DNA of 48,500 bases. Origin: Mesostigma viride. Lineage: Eukaryota; Streptophyta; Mesostigmatophyceae; Mesostigmatales; Mesostigmataceae. Below, in pieces: positions 8,290 to 17,941 of this stretch. A program made the translations under genes and the position numbers. A model generated the notes under the pieces. That model had not been told where the DNA came from. It made no database searches and worked only from the letters and a program-made list of their open reading frames with translations. The stretch's first letter is position 1. Every line of letters begins with the position of its first letter. The DNA lies in contig RPFO01000436.1 of NCBI GenBank assembly GCA_009746045.1, forward strand, positions 1-48,500. Direction: 5' to 3'.

Positions 8290-9345
8290 ATGGCGCGGCG
8301 GAGAGCGACCCGAAGACACAGGGTGCGGGCGGACGACCCGGGGGACGACGACGGCCTGGGGGACCTGGACCTGGACGAGCTGGCCCGCTTCGAGGAGGCC
8401 GAGCCCGGTGACCCGCTTAACATGGTCGAGATGCCCACCTTAGAGGACCTCGACGACCCCCAGGACCTCGACGAGGCGGGACCAGGACCAGACGACTTTT
8501 TCGACCTGGACGCGTACGAGAAGGAGCGATCCGCCCAGGCGGGTGACGAGGAGGGGGGCGGGCGGCAACAGGCGCAGAGGCAGGAAACACAAAGAGAAGC
8601 CAACAATCGCAAATGGAGGGAACTACGCGCCGCACGATGGAAGAGCCAAGACCCAGACGACATCGCATGGGTGGCAAAAGAACGGGCCAGGTATAAGGAA
8701 AGGAGTAAACGACTCTCCGAACTGAGAAAGAGCAAGGACCCCGACGACATTGCACGGGCCAAAAAATCCCGGGCCTACAATAGACAATGGCTTGAAAAAA
8801 CCGCCAAGGAAGGGCAGGAGACGAATCGCGAAGTCCAAAATCGCAAATGGAGGGAACTACGCGCCGCACGATGGAAGAGCCAAGACCCAGACGACATCGC
8901 ATGGGTGGCAAAAGAACGGGCAAAATTTAAGGAAGTGGATAAACGACGCGCCGAACTGAGAAAGAGCAAGGACCCAGCCGCCGTCGAATGGGCGGAAAAG
9001 GACCGGGCCAGGAAAGTAGAATCTCGCCGACGGATGGCGAAGAGATCCGCCGCCCCGGAAAGCGGTCCCTCTCGACGACAAAGACCCCCTCCTCCCCAGC
9101 CGGAACCGCCACAACAACAACAGATACCCGCCGACCCCAGGTGGCTCGTCCCCCCACCCGCCAGCGAGCAGGAGAGGCGACACCGGGACAAAGGCAAGGC
9201 GGGGGCGGACCCGGAAGCGGCCTACCGATGGTGGATGGACAACTACGGCCCGCCACCGCCCTCGCCACCGCCACCGGACCCCGGCCACCCCACCGCCGCC
9301 AGGCGGGTCAGGAGGCCACAGAGTGCCGTGCGGAGGCGGCGCTGA
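8290..9345 (+). CDS. Charged repeat protein with DPDDIA repeats, 351 aa
   Basis: I chose ATG 8290 because the sequence upstream of it is AT-rich, non-protein-like leader. The product begins with a basic patch (ARRRATRRHR), then an acidic region (30-75). Residues 104-250 contain two 78-residue repeats, each made of two related half-units with an LR--RWKS-DPDDIA---K-RA pattern. The DNA of the first half-units is nearly identical and 234 bp apart (8605 and 8839), showing a recent in-frame duplication. The C-terminal 100 residues are rich in proline, glutamine and arginine (PPPPQPEPPQQQQ). The composition suggests a structural, DNA-packaging or scaffold protein, but I recognise no family. It converges with the gene ending at 9388 across 42 bp. 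Confidence 0.6.
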   Translation: MARRRATRRHRVRADDPGDDDGLGDLDLDELARFEEAEPGDPLNMVEMPTLEDLDDPQDLDEAGPGPDDFFDLDAYEKERSAQAGDEEGGGRQQAQRQETQREANNRKWRELRAARWKSQDPDDIAWVAKERARYKERSKRLSELRKSKDPDDIARAKKSRAYNRQWLEKTAKEGQETNREVQNRKWRELRAARWKSQDPDDIAWVAKERAKFKEVDKRRAELRKSKDPAAVEWAEKDRARKVESRRRMAKRSAAPESGPSRRQRPPPPQPEPPQQQQIPADPRWLVPPPASEQERRHRDKGKAGADPEAAYRWWMDNYGPPPPSPPPPDPGHPTAARRVRRPQSAVRRRR

Positions 9346-9387
9346 ATACCGTGCATTTGCGCTCACTGTATTGCATCCATCGAGGTT

Positions 9388-10505
9388 TTATTCATCATTA
9401 TTATTATTACGCGTCGTTCCTAGCGCCCTCCGGGCCACCCCCGTCACCCACACCGTGCGCTTCTCCTCCTCCCCGCTGCCCATGCGCACGTTTCCTGTCA
9501 CGGCGACCCCGTGGGGGGCCAGCAGGGCGGCCAGGTCCGCGTTGGGCACTCGCCGCGTCATGCGGCTGCCGTTCTGGAGGTACTCCACGAAGAACAGGCG
9601 GCGGAACTCCGCCAGCGGCAGGCGCCCGCCGCGTTCCAGGACCACCAGGTCGCTGTGCTGCAGGAACAGCCGCAGGTACGTGTCCAGCGCCGCCGCCTCG
9701 CGCTCCTTGCCCTCCTCCTCGCGCCCGCCCCGCGCCTCGCCCGACCCCTGCAGGTCGTGCTCCTCCTCCTCCGCCGACCGCCACTTCAGCCGCGCCGTCA
9801 GCGCGTCGCCCGCCTGGTTGTCGCGCAGGCGCCAGCGCGAGGACGAACCCTGCTTGCGGCTGAACGCCGCCGTGAGCCGCTCGCGGATCTCGCGGACGCG
9901 CTCGTTCATCCACGCGGGGGGCGCGCCGCCCACCTTCGCCATGTGCGCGCGGATCTCGCGCAGGCCCTTCAGGTCCGCCATCTCGCCCTCGGGGTAGCCG
10001 TGGCACTCCTCCAGGAACGACTCCTCCTCCTCCGTGATCTCCGCGAACAGCCCGTGCTCGCCCGCGTACGCGCTCACCCACCTGCGCATCTCCTCGCGCC
10101 TCTTGCCCGCCTCGCGGGCAGCCAGGAAACGCTCCCCGTTGAACCAAGGGGGGAACGGCTTCACCTCCCCGTCCGAGGGCACGGGAGCCGGATGGACCAG
10201 CGACACGTTCTGCGCCCAGTACCCCCCCCGCTCTCGCCCCCAGCGACCCCCGCCACGTGCATCAGCACGCCCCCCTTGCCCGCCAGCACGCCGGACCACA
10301 GGGCCAGGTCGTCCGCCCCCGGGCAGGGGCCTGCCAGCCGGGACGCGGCGTACGGGGGCAGACCCTTCGCCGCGAGGAACGCGTTGAAGGCGTCCGCCAG
10401 CTTGCCCGCCACCGGCCACTCCTGGATGTGCGACGACGGCTGCACGCACGCGCCCACGAACTCGCACATCAGACGCGCCTCGGACAACCAACCCGGATGC
10501 ATCAT
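9388..10505 (-). pseudogene. Unrecognised virus-like gene with a frameshift at the C8 run 10222-10229
   Basis: From tandem ATGs at 10505/10502, one frame encodes a soluble-looking protein (MMHPGWLSEARLMCEFVGAC...) up to a glycine-rich stretch. At the C8 homopolymer 10222-10229 coding character moves to another frame, which continues with YWAQNVSLVHPAPVPSDGE to a stop at 9388. The joint length would be about 370 residues. The second part is rich in R/E helices and ends with a compact segment (DLVVLERGGRLPLAEFRRLF and following) that might be a winged-helix-like fold. No catalytic motif is evident. Either one base was lost or gained in the genome, or the homopolymer was miscounted in the assembly. 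Confidence 0.5.
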
Positions 10506-10614
10506 GGCGCGACCCTGATATGCCGAACGACGAGATTATTTTAGCGCGACCATAAACGCACGCACACCGCCAGCGGAGACTGACACGGACTTGCCACTCG
10601 TACTCTCGATCACG

Positions 10615-10800
10615 GACTCGCGCGCGGGGGACAGACAATCACGCGCGGGGGGAACAGGGAAACAGACAAGCACTCGGCGCGGAACGGGGGGACACGCAGG
10701 GGGGAACGGGGGAACACGCAGGGGGGACACGCTGCGGGGTCCCCAAGCACTCGGCGCGGAACGGGGGGGACACGCAGGGGGGAACAGGGGGAAAAGAGGG
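10615..10800. repeat. G-rich tandem repeat at the edge of the virus-like block
   Basis: Runs of 5-7 G alternate with ACACGCA and AACA spacers. A larger unit starting AAGCACTCGGCGCGGAACGG occurs at 10668 and 10745 (77-bp period). The + strand could form G-quadruplexes. It marks the change from GC-rich gene-dense DNA to AT-richer, gene-free DNA at about 10830. Confidence 0.8.
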
Positions 10801-11210
10801 GGTCACTCACGCAGTTGCTGGAATCCGTTGTGCAACCAGAACATGCATGAAATAGCATACGGCTAGGTGACTGTACTAGATTTATAAAGCCGTCAATAAC
10901 CCATTGATTCATACTGACCATTCAGCGGCGGTTCTGAAATTGTAACCATTGATCATTTAATGAATACTATACAACACTGTTATGGCTTTATGACACATCT
11001 GTCATTGCCTTTCATCAAATACGATGACAGCTGGTTAACAAAGCTGGTCGCTTGCTAGGGCATCATGTTGGCCGCTCCCATTTCATTCTATTGGTGCTTG
11101 CAAGAATCCAAGCAACCCGCGACACAATATGCAAGAGAAAAAAAAGATATCAGATCCTTGACATAGACCTCACCATTCTACAAGGAAGAGCTCACCAGCA
11201 CCTAACCGTC

Positions 11211-11948
11211 CATGCAGCAAATGTGTAGAACACGATTTATGACCCAATACTCACTTTTATGGCAAAGCAGCCCATACACATGAATCACACCATGCACCAG
11301 ATGTCACACGAGCAAGCCACAACATGGTCGTCGGATCATAAAGCAACAAACGTGAAAACGATAGCGGCCCGAATCTGAGATTCCGCGGCACACAGAAAAT
11401 AAGAAAACTCAGAAGCTACCAGCAAGGGATCGAACATAGGACCTTAGGCATGATTTCATGCAGCAAATGTGTAGAACACGATTTATGACCCAACACTCAC
11501 TCTTATGGCAAAGCAGCCCATACACATGAATCACACCATGCACCAGATGTCACACGAGCAAGCCACGACATTGTCGTCGGATCAGAAAGCAATAAACGTG
11601 AAAACGATAGCGGCCCAAACCTGAGATTCCGCGGAACACAGAAAATAAGAAAACTCAGAAGCTACCAGCAAGGGATCGAACATAGGACCTTAGGCATGAT
11701 TTCATGCAGCGAATGTGTAGAACACGATTCATGACCCAACACTCACTCTTATGGCAGAGCAACCCATACACATGAACAACACCATGCACCAGATGTCACA
11801 CGAGCAAGCCACGACATTGTCGTCGGATCAGAAAGCAATAAACGTGAAAACGATAGCGGCCCAAATTTGAGATTCCGCGGAACACAGAAAATAAGAAAGC
11901 TCAGAAGCTACCAGCAAGGGATCGAACATAGGACCTTTGGCATGATTT
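11211..11948. repeat. Three tandem 246-bp repeats
   Basis: Units begin CATGCAGC(A/G)AATGTGTAG at 11211, 11457 and 11703, exactly 246 bp apart, differing by scattered substitutions. Each ends with an AAGGGATCGAACATAGGACC segment. On the minus strand that reads GGTCCTATGTTCGATCCCTT, which includes a Pol III box B-like GTTCGATCC, but no matching A box or cloverleaf is evident. Confidence 0.9.
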
Positions 11949-12623
11949 CGCGGCTGTGTGAGTCTCCAGATCCGAAGTCATCTCACTTAATGAACGTTTC
12001 GAAACAGCCAAACTGCGAAAAACCTCTTACCGGAGGGAGTCGCCAATATCAAGGAGACAACCAGCGCAGGCCAGAAATCGGGAGAATCCGGACCATGGTA
12101 GCTCGAGCCTGCCGTTATCTTGTCCGCGTTTTCGAGTCGTGCAGGATTATGAATATGAATGGAGATGGAAATGTGTAGCCTTGTGCATTGAAATTATGGC
12201 TGGCTGACGTGTAGAGCGACGAGATGACCTAGACGGTGGAGCCGGAAACAGCTTGCTTGATTGTGTTTCTCGTGGGGACCGAGTCCAACGACTACAGTAC
12301 TTTCTCTGGGCGGCAAACTGCGGCAAATTGAACGCAAGCCTCATCTTGAAATCTTGACCGTCGAAATGTAACGAACCGACGACTTCTGCAGTATGCCGCG
12401 TAATTTTCTGTTGCGGAAGAGCCGTTGGGCCGGTTCCCGACGCGGGCGACCAGTGGTTTGCAAGTTAACTTACCTGAAGTTCTCCAACAGAAATGACCCA
12501 AGCCGCATGATGGCACTCATCGACGGCCTCAGTTCGGCCCGATTTTGGCGGCACCCAATTTGACCCCAACGGCACCTACCGACAAATACATACGTTTCAT
12601 GCGCACCACGACCCCTTTGAGCT

Positions 12624-12725
12624 CTGCTATGGCGGTGGTGCTGTGGGGCCCGCATCAGACTGGGGGCCCTTATCTGCTATGGCGGTGCTGCCGTTGAGCC
12701 CGCATCAGACTGCAGGCCCTTTATA
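12624..12725. repeat. 50-bp imperfect tandem duplication
   Basis: CTGCTATGGCGGTG followed by GCCCGCATCAGACTG occurs at 12624 and 12674. Several substitutions separate the two copies. No gene is associated. Confidence 0.7.
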
Positions 12726-12785
12726 CAGGCGGGCCCTTAATGCATGTTACTTATTTATTCTTGTGCATACAAATATGAAGCAATG

Positions 12786-12900
12786 AAGTCCTATGTTCGA
12801 TTCCTTGCTGGTAGCTTCTAGGCTTTCTTACTTTCTGTGCTCCGCGGAATCTCAGATTTGGGCAGCTAGCGTTTTCACGTTTGTTGCTTTCTGACGACAA
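12786..12900 (-). repeat. Inverted partial copy of the 246-bp repeat
   Basis: Reading on the minus strand, this matches the part of the 246-bp unit running from the AACGTGAAAACG segment through CTGAGATTCCGCGGA to the GGGATCGAACATAGGAC-like end. Together with 11211-11948 it forms a long imperfect inverted repeat. Confidence 0.7.
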
Positions 12901-13719
12901 TGAAGCAATGAAGTCGTGTCCTCCGGATTTTTGCATTTGGACCGTGTGCAGTTCTTGGAAACATGCATGGCATATGGCTAATGTAATGACTGACTAGCTA
13001 GACCGTTTCAGTGGTTTTTCATTTGCGGGTATTTCCTCGTAAATGGTGGGAAAGCGATCGCAGAAATCGTTCTCACCACTAGACACTCCCGGCCAGTGAA
13101 GCTCGAAAAACACGCCCTGATCAAGCAAGCTGTTTCCGGCCCCACTGTACAGGTCATCTTACAGTCGCTCTTTGCGTAAGCCAGCCATAATTTCAAGGAA
13201 CAAGGCTACACATTTGCATACGCTTTTCTTGGTTATCGGTGTGCCTCTGTTTGAATGCAGGGGGGATCGCTGTGCCGACACAACGCGTTCAACGTGCTGG
13301 GCATCAAATGAGGGATCTGGGCGACCACCAGTGCGCGACTAGTGTCGCCACTTCTTTCCGGACCTGAGGGCGAGGCTGCAGCCGGAGCTGCAGACGTACT
13401 TTCAGGGCTTAGCGCAGCTGCCAGGCTGCGTTGCGTCGAGGAGCGTTTGCTCGTCATATATTGCGCAATAGCTTCGGAAAAGTATATCAGCGTGTGCGTC
13501 TTAGAAAGACGAAGTGATTGTGATATTCACAGCCGAATTGGGTGCCCAAACGTGAAAGTTATGAGCTCCGTTGTCAGCCATGGCTACCTCGTGGCTCGTG
13601 GCTTGGATGGTACATTGGCTATATTGTATGATAACCCTATATTTTTCACATTCCATCTCTACCATGCTCACCGCTTGCAATGTGATGCGTTTGTATCAAG
13701 AAGTGTGTGAATCTCCTCG

Positions 13720-14035
13720 TTCTCAGTCCTTGTGGTTTTCTCTGCTTTCTCAGTTCTTGCGGTTTTCTCAGTTGTGGCCTTGGACTTGTTTGAGAAAATT
13801 GAGAATGATTCTCAATTCTTCTCAGCACTTCTCAGGCCATTTCTCAGGTTTCGTGAAAATTTTCTCAAAAACTGAGACCAATCTGAGAATTTTCTCAGTT
13901 CTTCTCAATCGTCCTGAGAAAAACTGAGATTTTTCTCAGTTCTTCTCAATTTGCTGAGAAAAATCTCAGAAAAACGCCCAAATTGAGAAAAACTGAGAAA
14001 AAAGTGAGAAATTTCTCAACCCCCTCTTCCTAGTG
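13720..14035. repeat. TTCTCA/TGAGAA-rich subterminal repeat of E2
   Basis: Dozens of TTCTCA and TGAGAA hexamers in both orientations fill this stretch, ending at CCTAGTG (14035). Such short inverted motifs are typical transposase-binding arrays in CACTA-type elements. Confidence 0.65.
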
Positions 14036-14037
14036 TA

Positions 14038-15590
14038 GCCAGCCACACACCCAGCCAGTCTCCTGCTCAACTCACGCATGAAGGCAATATCAGCCATGCA
14101 TGGCCTCACCTTGCACCACTTGCATTGCCTGGGTAATTTGCATGAGACAGCTTCCATTTCATTGTCAGCAACTGAAAAGGCTCTTTCTTCACAGCAAATA
14201 GCAATGAATAAGCAACAACGTTGGAAACGTTCCCCCATTCCTCTTCAAAACAGTCTTTAAATCAGAAAGACAAGGGCAAATATCTGGACAAGGTGGCAAT
14301 AACCACTGCACCATGCTCTTGAGAAAGTCTTAACAATCCAGCTTTCCACCCTTTCAGAAGCCTTGCCTTGCGTTAGCAACGATTCTGGGCCCTCTGGCTC
14401 GCTCACCTCGCTTCTTTATGGCTGCCGGGATATGCGAAGCTTGAGCCGAGCGTGTCGTGGCGAGGTCGTCTGCCTGACTCATCACATCTCGAAACCGCAC
14501 TGCCGACTAATAAAAACGATGCCCCCCTTTGCCTTTTGTATCTGGCGTCAAAAGAAGAATGAACTCGCTAGGAAAACACTGTCGCAAAGAGCTTCCTAGA
14601 GGCATTATAAGCAATTTTCGCAGCTTTTACCGCACTTACTACTGCACATCCGGAAGACCATTAGCGGCTAGCTTAGAGCGGAACCTTGGGCACGCCATAT
14701 CCTCTGGTGACTTACTGCCGCAGGCTGGCAGTATAGGAAGGTCGGGCATAGCCTAATAAAGAGCTGATTATCTGACGACAAAGATATTGTCAATATGCAT
14801 TGCATGAAGCAAGAAACAGACGGATTTCGCACCCCCATATTTATTCACGTCAATGCCGGACAATTAAAAGCGAAACTAAAAAATCGAACAAACTAGCGTT
14901 TTCGGGAATATTATAACGAACAAGCTGATCGAGCTATCGTGCCGGGATTTTCGTTTCCTCATGTGACCAAGACTTTGAGACACGTACCACCGAGAAATCC
15001 TGTTTTCGCGAAAAACTGGTCCGTTGTGAAAAAAACTTTTTGTCCCGTTCAATGCCCGCGTCGCAATCACAGCGTATATTAGTCCAAAATTATTCCATGG
15101 ATTAATCGTGATGTAAGCTTCGTTTTGACACCTCGAGCGGCTGCAATGACGCAAGTTTCAGAAAGCTATAGCTCGTGCTCAACCGCCATGGGTGTTTTCG
15201 TCGTCTTCGTCAGACGTGGCGCGGGAAAAATCTAGATCTTGGACAAATTCCAGACAATAATTTATGTAAAAATTTGGCGGGGCTCGCGGTGTTGTGGCCA
15301 GGCGACGCGAGCTATGGCCGACCTACCGCCAGCTCCGGCACAGCGCAGGGGGGAAACCGGTATACTGCATGGCGGGGGTACGTCATCCACGTCGACCGCA
15401 AGCCCTGGCAGGCACCTCCTGCCTCGCACCCCAGTTTAGGGAATATAGCAGTAGTGTAGATTAGTAAGGCTTAGCCTACCACGCGGCCCATGCGCATGTG
15501 CGCCCATAATGGCCATGGATGATGCATTAAGAGTTTAGCCACGCCCGGCCTGCCTATATAAAGAGAGTCACTTTCCGATGAGAAGCCATG
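14038..15590. other. No recognisable gene
   Basis: AT-rich sequence with only short, low-quality ORFs on both strands. The final part turns GC-richer and holds a TATA-like element at 15555-15563. Confidence 0.5.
15555..15563 (+). promoter_or_regulatory. TATA-box-like TATATAAAG
   Basis: A canonical-looking TATA box in GC-rich context, about 30 bp upstream of the target site duplication of the first LTR element. Without the insertion, the downstream sequence (from 18663) has only a very short ORF, so a real promoter is uncertain. Confidence 0.25.
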
Positions 15591-15595
15591 CCCTA

Positions 15596-16311
15596 TGTTA
15601 AATTACGGAGGAGGAGGAAAGATCTTTGAGCCGTTTCGACCTCAATATATATTGTATTAATGATTAAATTGCGTAGTGACAAAAGACATGGCCAACAAGG
15701 CCTTCCCAACAAGGGAATCGACCCAACAAGGGTGACGACTCCGACCAACAAGGTCTTTCCAACAAGGAATTCCCAACAAGGGTGTGAGTTGGACCAACAA
15801 GGTAACTTTCATTAGAAAATAGATTACGTTTTTATATCTTGTGTCGACCAAGGCATTGATGCTGAAAAGATGCCGATAAGATGAACTAGATGCCGATAAG
15901 GTGTCTCGAATGTTCTAGAGCATCATCGAGAAGATAAGGTTCAGGAATATTCGATAAAGATGCCGACACCCTTATGAGTGTCTACATGTTCGAACTGTAC
16001 TGTCGTTCGGCACACTTTTTATATGATAACTGTCGACTAAACAAATTCGTCACAAATTCTACATAGCATCGTCAGAATATTGCAAATATTTAGAAACAAT
16101 TCCGGTGAAGAGTTAGCTGATCTAATTGCAAAGGGTAACACTCGGTTCCCTGGCTACCAACGATCAGGTTCCTGACCAAAAGTACGTCAAATGTCATCCT
16201 AATTGCTAAAGTGACAAATAAATGCCACCCGCTACCAACGGATGAAAAAGTATTGTAGTCCAGAAGTAAAAAAGTTGTCACACGTGGCAAACAGTGCCAG
16301 ATTTTCTGACA
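15596..16311 (-). repeat. 3' LTR of the gag-only element
   Basis: 716 bp, starting TGTTAAATTACGG and ending TTTTCTGACA in + orientation. It contains at least seven CCAACAAGG-type motifs (15690-15805) and three AGATGCCGATAAG-like motifs. Confidence 0.93.
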
Positions 16312-16386
16312 GGCCCCTCACTAGTGCAGCCACGTTTCCAAAGTCAGGGTGGCCTGGGTTGGCCCAGGACCAACGCACCCGTTACA

Positions 16387-17283
16387 TCAAAACACAAACC
16401 CCGGTGGGAGTTCCGTCGCCTCCTGGTTGAGAGTGAGATTGGCCAAGTCCTCAGAGAGGTTGGCAGTACCCTTCTGACCCCGGCGCAGCTCAGGATGAAG
16501 ATCCCAACACTTGTCCTTGGTGTGGCCCAGCCTCTTGCAGTGTGGGCAGGGGGGCCCCTTCACCACCTTAGTGGCAAAGACCGTTTCGTCCAGAGGTCCT
16601 GAGCAATGGGGACATGACGTTGGCATGGGAGTGCTTTCCGTGTTGTAGACACTGGTGTTGCTGGGTGAAGATGCATTGATGCGGTTAACTCGTAGATGGT
16701 CGTCAGCCTTGAGAACTGCCGCCTTGTAGTCCCTCCATGAGATGTCGACAGGGAGGTTATAAGCTGCCAGGACAGGGCCGTATACCGCTGGAAGGCGTCT
16801 GCGGTGGCTCGTCACCAGGATGGAATCGTGAAGCTTGTTGTTGCTCAGCTTGTTGTATTCGAGATACTTCCTCTCCATCTCGTTGAGGTGGGCTGCCACC
16901 TTCTCTACTGGCACCTTTTCAGTTGCCAGCAGTTCCTCAAGCGTCGTCGCCTGGTGTGTAGACGTGGTCTGGTCATGGCCATATACGTCCACCAGAATTG
17001 CCCACGCTTCGTGAAGTAAACCGTTTGGAGCCAGGGCTGCGTGCAGAGCTGCAGTCCCGTTTAAGGCTGACAAAAGAGATGCATAGCCGAGGCGCTGTTG
17101 CGACTCGTTGATGACGCCAATGCCCTTCAGGGCATCCTCAAATCCAATAGCCCTCAGGGTCCCCTCAACCTTGAGTTTAAAAACAGGAAAATCGTTCAGT
17201 CTCTCGCCATCAAAAGACAAATGCTTCAGTGCACCCAACACTGTACCCTCCTTAATGCCTCGAGCGACAGCTGGCGCAGCCAT
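16387..17283 (-). CDS. gag: Copia-type Gag with CCHC zinc knuckle
   Basis: ATG 17283 (MAAPAVARG) begins a 298-residue ORF ending with TGA at 16387. The N-terminal two thirds are helical with the copia-Gag layout: LSFDGERLNDFPVFKLKVEG is equivalent to the F-G-N-W-K--- motif, and LLATEKVPVEKVAAHLNEME follows later. A zinc knuckle CPHCKRLGHTKDKCWDLHPE lies near the C-terminus and would bind element RNA. The protein ends soon after the knuckle, without a protease. The frame is open upstream to 17334, and a second gag-like ORF overlaps it. Expected role: capsid assembly for RNA packaging. The ORF is intact, consistent with the near-identical LTRs. Confidence 0.85.
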   Translation of the reverse strand: MAAPAVARGIKEGTVLGALKHLSFDGERLNDFPVFKLKVEGTLRAIGFEDALKGIGVINESQQRLGYASLLSALNGTAALHAALAPNGLLHEAWAILVDVYGHDQTTSTHQATTLEELLATEKVPVEKVAAHLNEMERKYLEYNKLSNNKLHDSILVTSHRRRLPAVYGPVLAAYNLPVDISWRDYKAAVLKADDHLRVNRINASSPSNTSVYNTESTPMPTSCPHCSGPLDETVFATKVVKGPPCPHCKRLGHTKDKCWDLHPELRRGQKGTANLSEDLANLTLNQEATELPPGFVF

Positions 17284-17674
17284 GATGATTCGGGTGTCGC
17301 TGGAGCTTGGAAAGTTCCAAAAAATGGTGTGCAAGGTCCCTCAAAGATATTGCTCGTGTGTTTACCAGATTTTGCAGACGACTGATAGAGAAAAAAGGAT
17401 GGTTGAACCACCGACAATGGAAAAATTCCGCGCGTAGGCCTTGCAAAAGCCACTTGATGTAGGTGTGCTCCTCGAAAAGATCTGGAAAGATTCTGGAAAT
17501 GTCTGTGAAAACGACTTTAGCTCTCTCCCAATATTCGTCGAAAGATTCGCCCTGCAGCTGGGAAAGCTGTACTGCCGAGAATAGACGCCGAGATTCTCGC
17601 GGAAACCACGGATTCATAAAAAATCTTGGTGCAGGCAGGGCTCTGGATGGGGACGTCTTGAAACGCAGGCTCAC
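17252..17674 (-). CDS. Second gag-like ORF, resembling Ty3/gypsy-type Gag fragment
   Basis: A 140-residue ORF overlaps the 5' end of the copia gag in another frame. The segment LQGESFDEYWERAKVVFTDI followed by TYIKWLLQGLRAEFF resembles the E-S-EY--RF...-----GL pattern of the retrotransposon Gag domain usually found in Ty3/gypsy-type elements. If correct, the element joins gag pieces of two superfamilies. It may be a captured fragment, and translation is not certain. The frame after the matching part is probably shadow coding over the copia gag start. Confidence 0.5.
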   Translation of the reverse strand: MSLRFKTSPSRALPAPRFFMNPWFPRESRRLFSAVQLSQLQGESFDEYWERAKVVFTDISRIFPDLFEEHTYIKWLLQGLRAEFFHCRWFNHPFFSISRLQNLVNTRAISLRDLAHHFLELSKLQRHPNHHGCASCRSRH

Positions 17675-17766
17675 GACTGTCGACCAGCGGCGTCCGGGCT
17701 TCGTCAGGCAAATACAAGTTATGAAATTTTGCCGTTTACCAAATATTTAACCAGAAAAAGCTTTCT

Positions 17767-17855
17767 GGCCAGGTGCGCAGGCCAGGTGCGCAGGCCAGGT
17801 GCGCAGGCCAGGTGCGCAGGCCAGGTGCGCAGGCTAGGTGCGCAGGCCAGGTGCT
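17767..17855. repeat. 13-bp tandem repeat, about 7 units
   Basis: AGGTGCGCAGGCC repeats almost perfectly between the 5' LTR/PBS and the first gag-like ORF, so it sits in the leader of the element's RNA. Confidence 0.9.
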
Positions 17856-17929
17856 GGTCGGCTGCTGCAGGACTTCAACGACGAAATGTTGTACGCGTAA
17901 TTAATATTGGAGTCGGCCGTGGCCCCTCG

Positions 17930-17941
17930 CTCCCGATACCA
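17930..17941 (-). promoter_or_regulatory. Primer-binding site, initiator-Met tRNA type
   Basis: Immediately inside the 5' LTR the minus strand reads TGGTATCGGGAG. This is close to the TGGTATCAGAGC complement of plant initiator methionine tRNA used by many copia elements. Confidence 0.7.

Larger units (their letters stand above)
10860..14035 (-). mobile_element. Probable CACTA-like DNA transposon remnant (E2), left terminus missing
   Basis: The right end is CCTAGTG at 14035, followed by TA; its reverse complement CACTAGGAA is identical for nine bases to both termini of the intact element at 39651-44316. About 300 bp of TTCTCA/TGAGAA-rich subterminal sequence precedes it, as in that element. 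At the other side, about 10970-11060 matches (roughly 75% by eye) the reverse complement of 43725-43825, the right subterminal part of the 39651 element. E2 therefore appears inverted relative to it and has lost its outer end next to the virus-like block. No transposase is recognisable. The extent is inference; the end at 14035 is firm. Confidence 0.45.

Noticed and set aside
11440-11460. tRNA gene in the 246-bp repeat
   Set aside because: Only a box B-like GTTCGATCC is present; no A box, anticodon stem or acceptor stem could be paired.
13078-13090. CACTAGACACTCC as the left end of E2
   Set aside because: It shares only CACTAG with the terminal repeat, lacks a TGAGAA array beside it, and is in the wrong position for the 10.9-kb homology.
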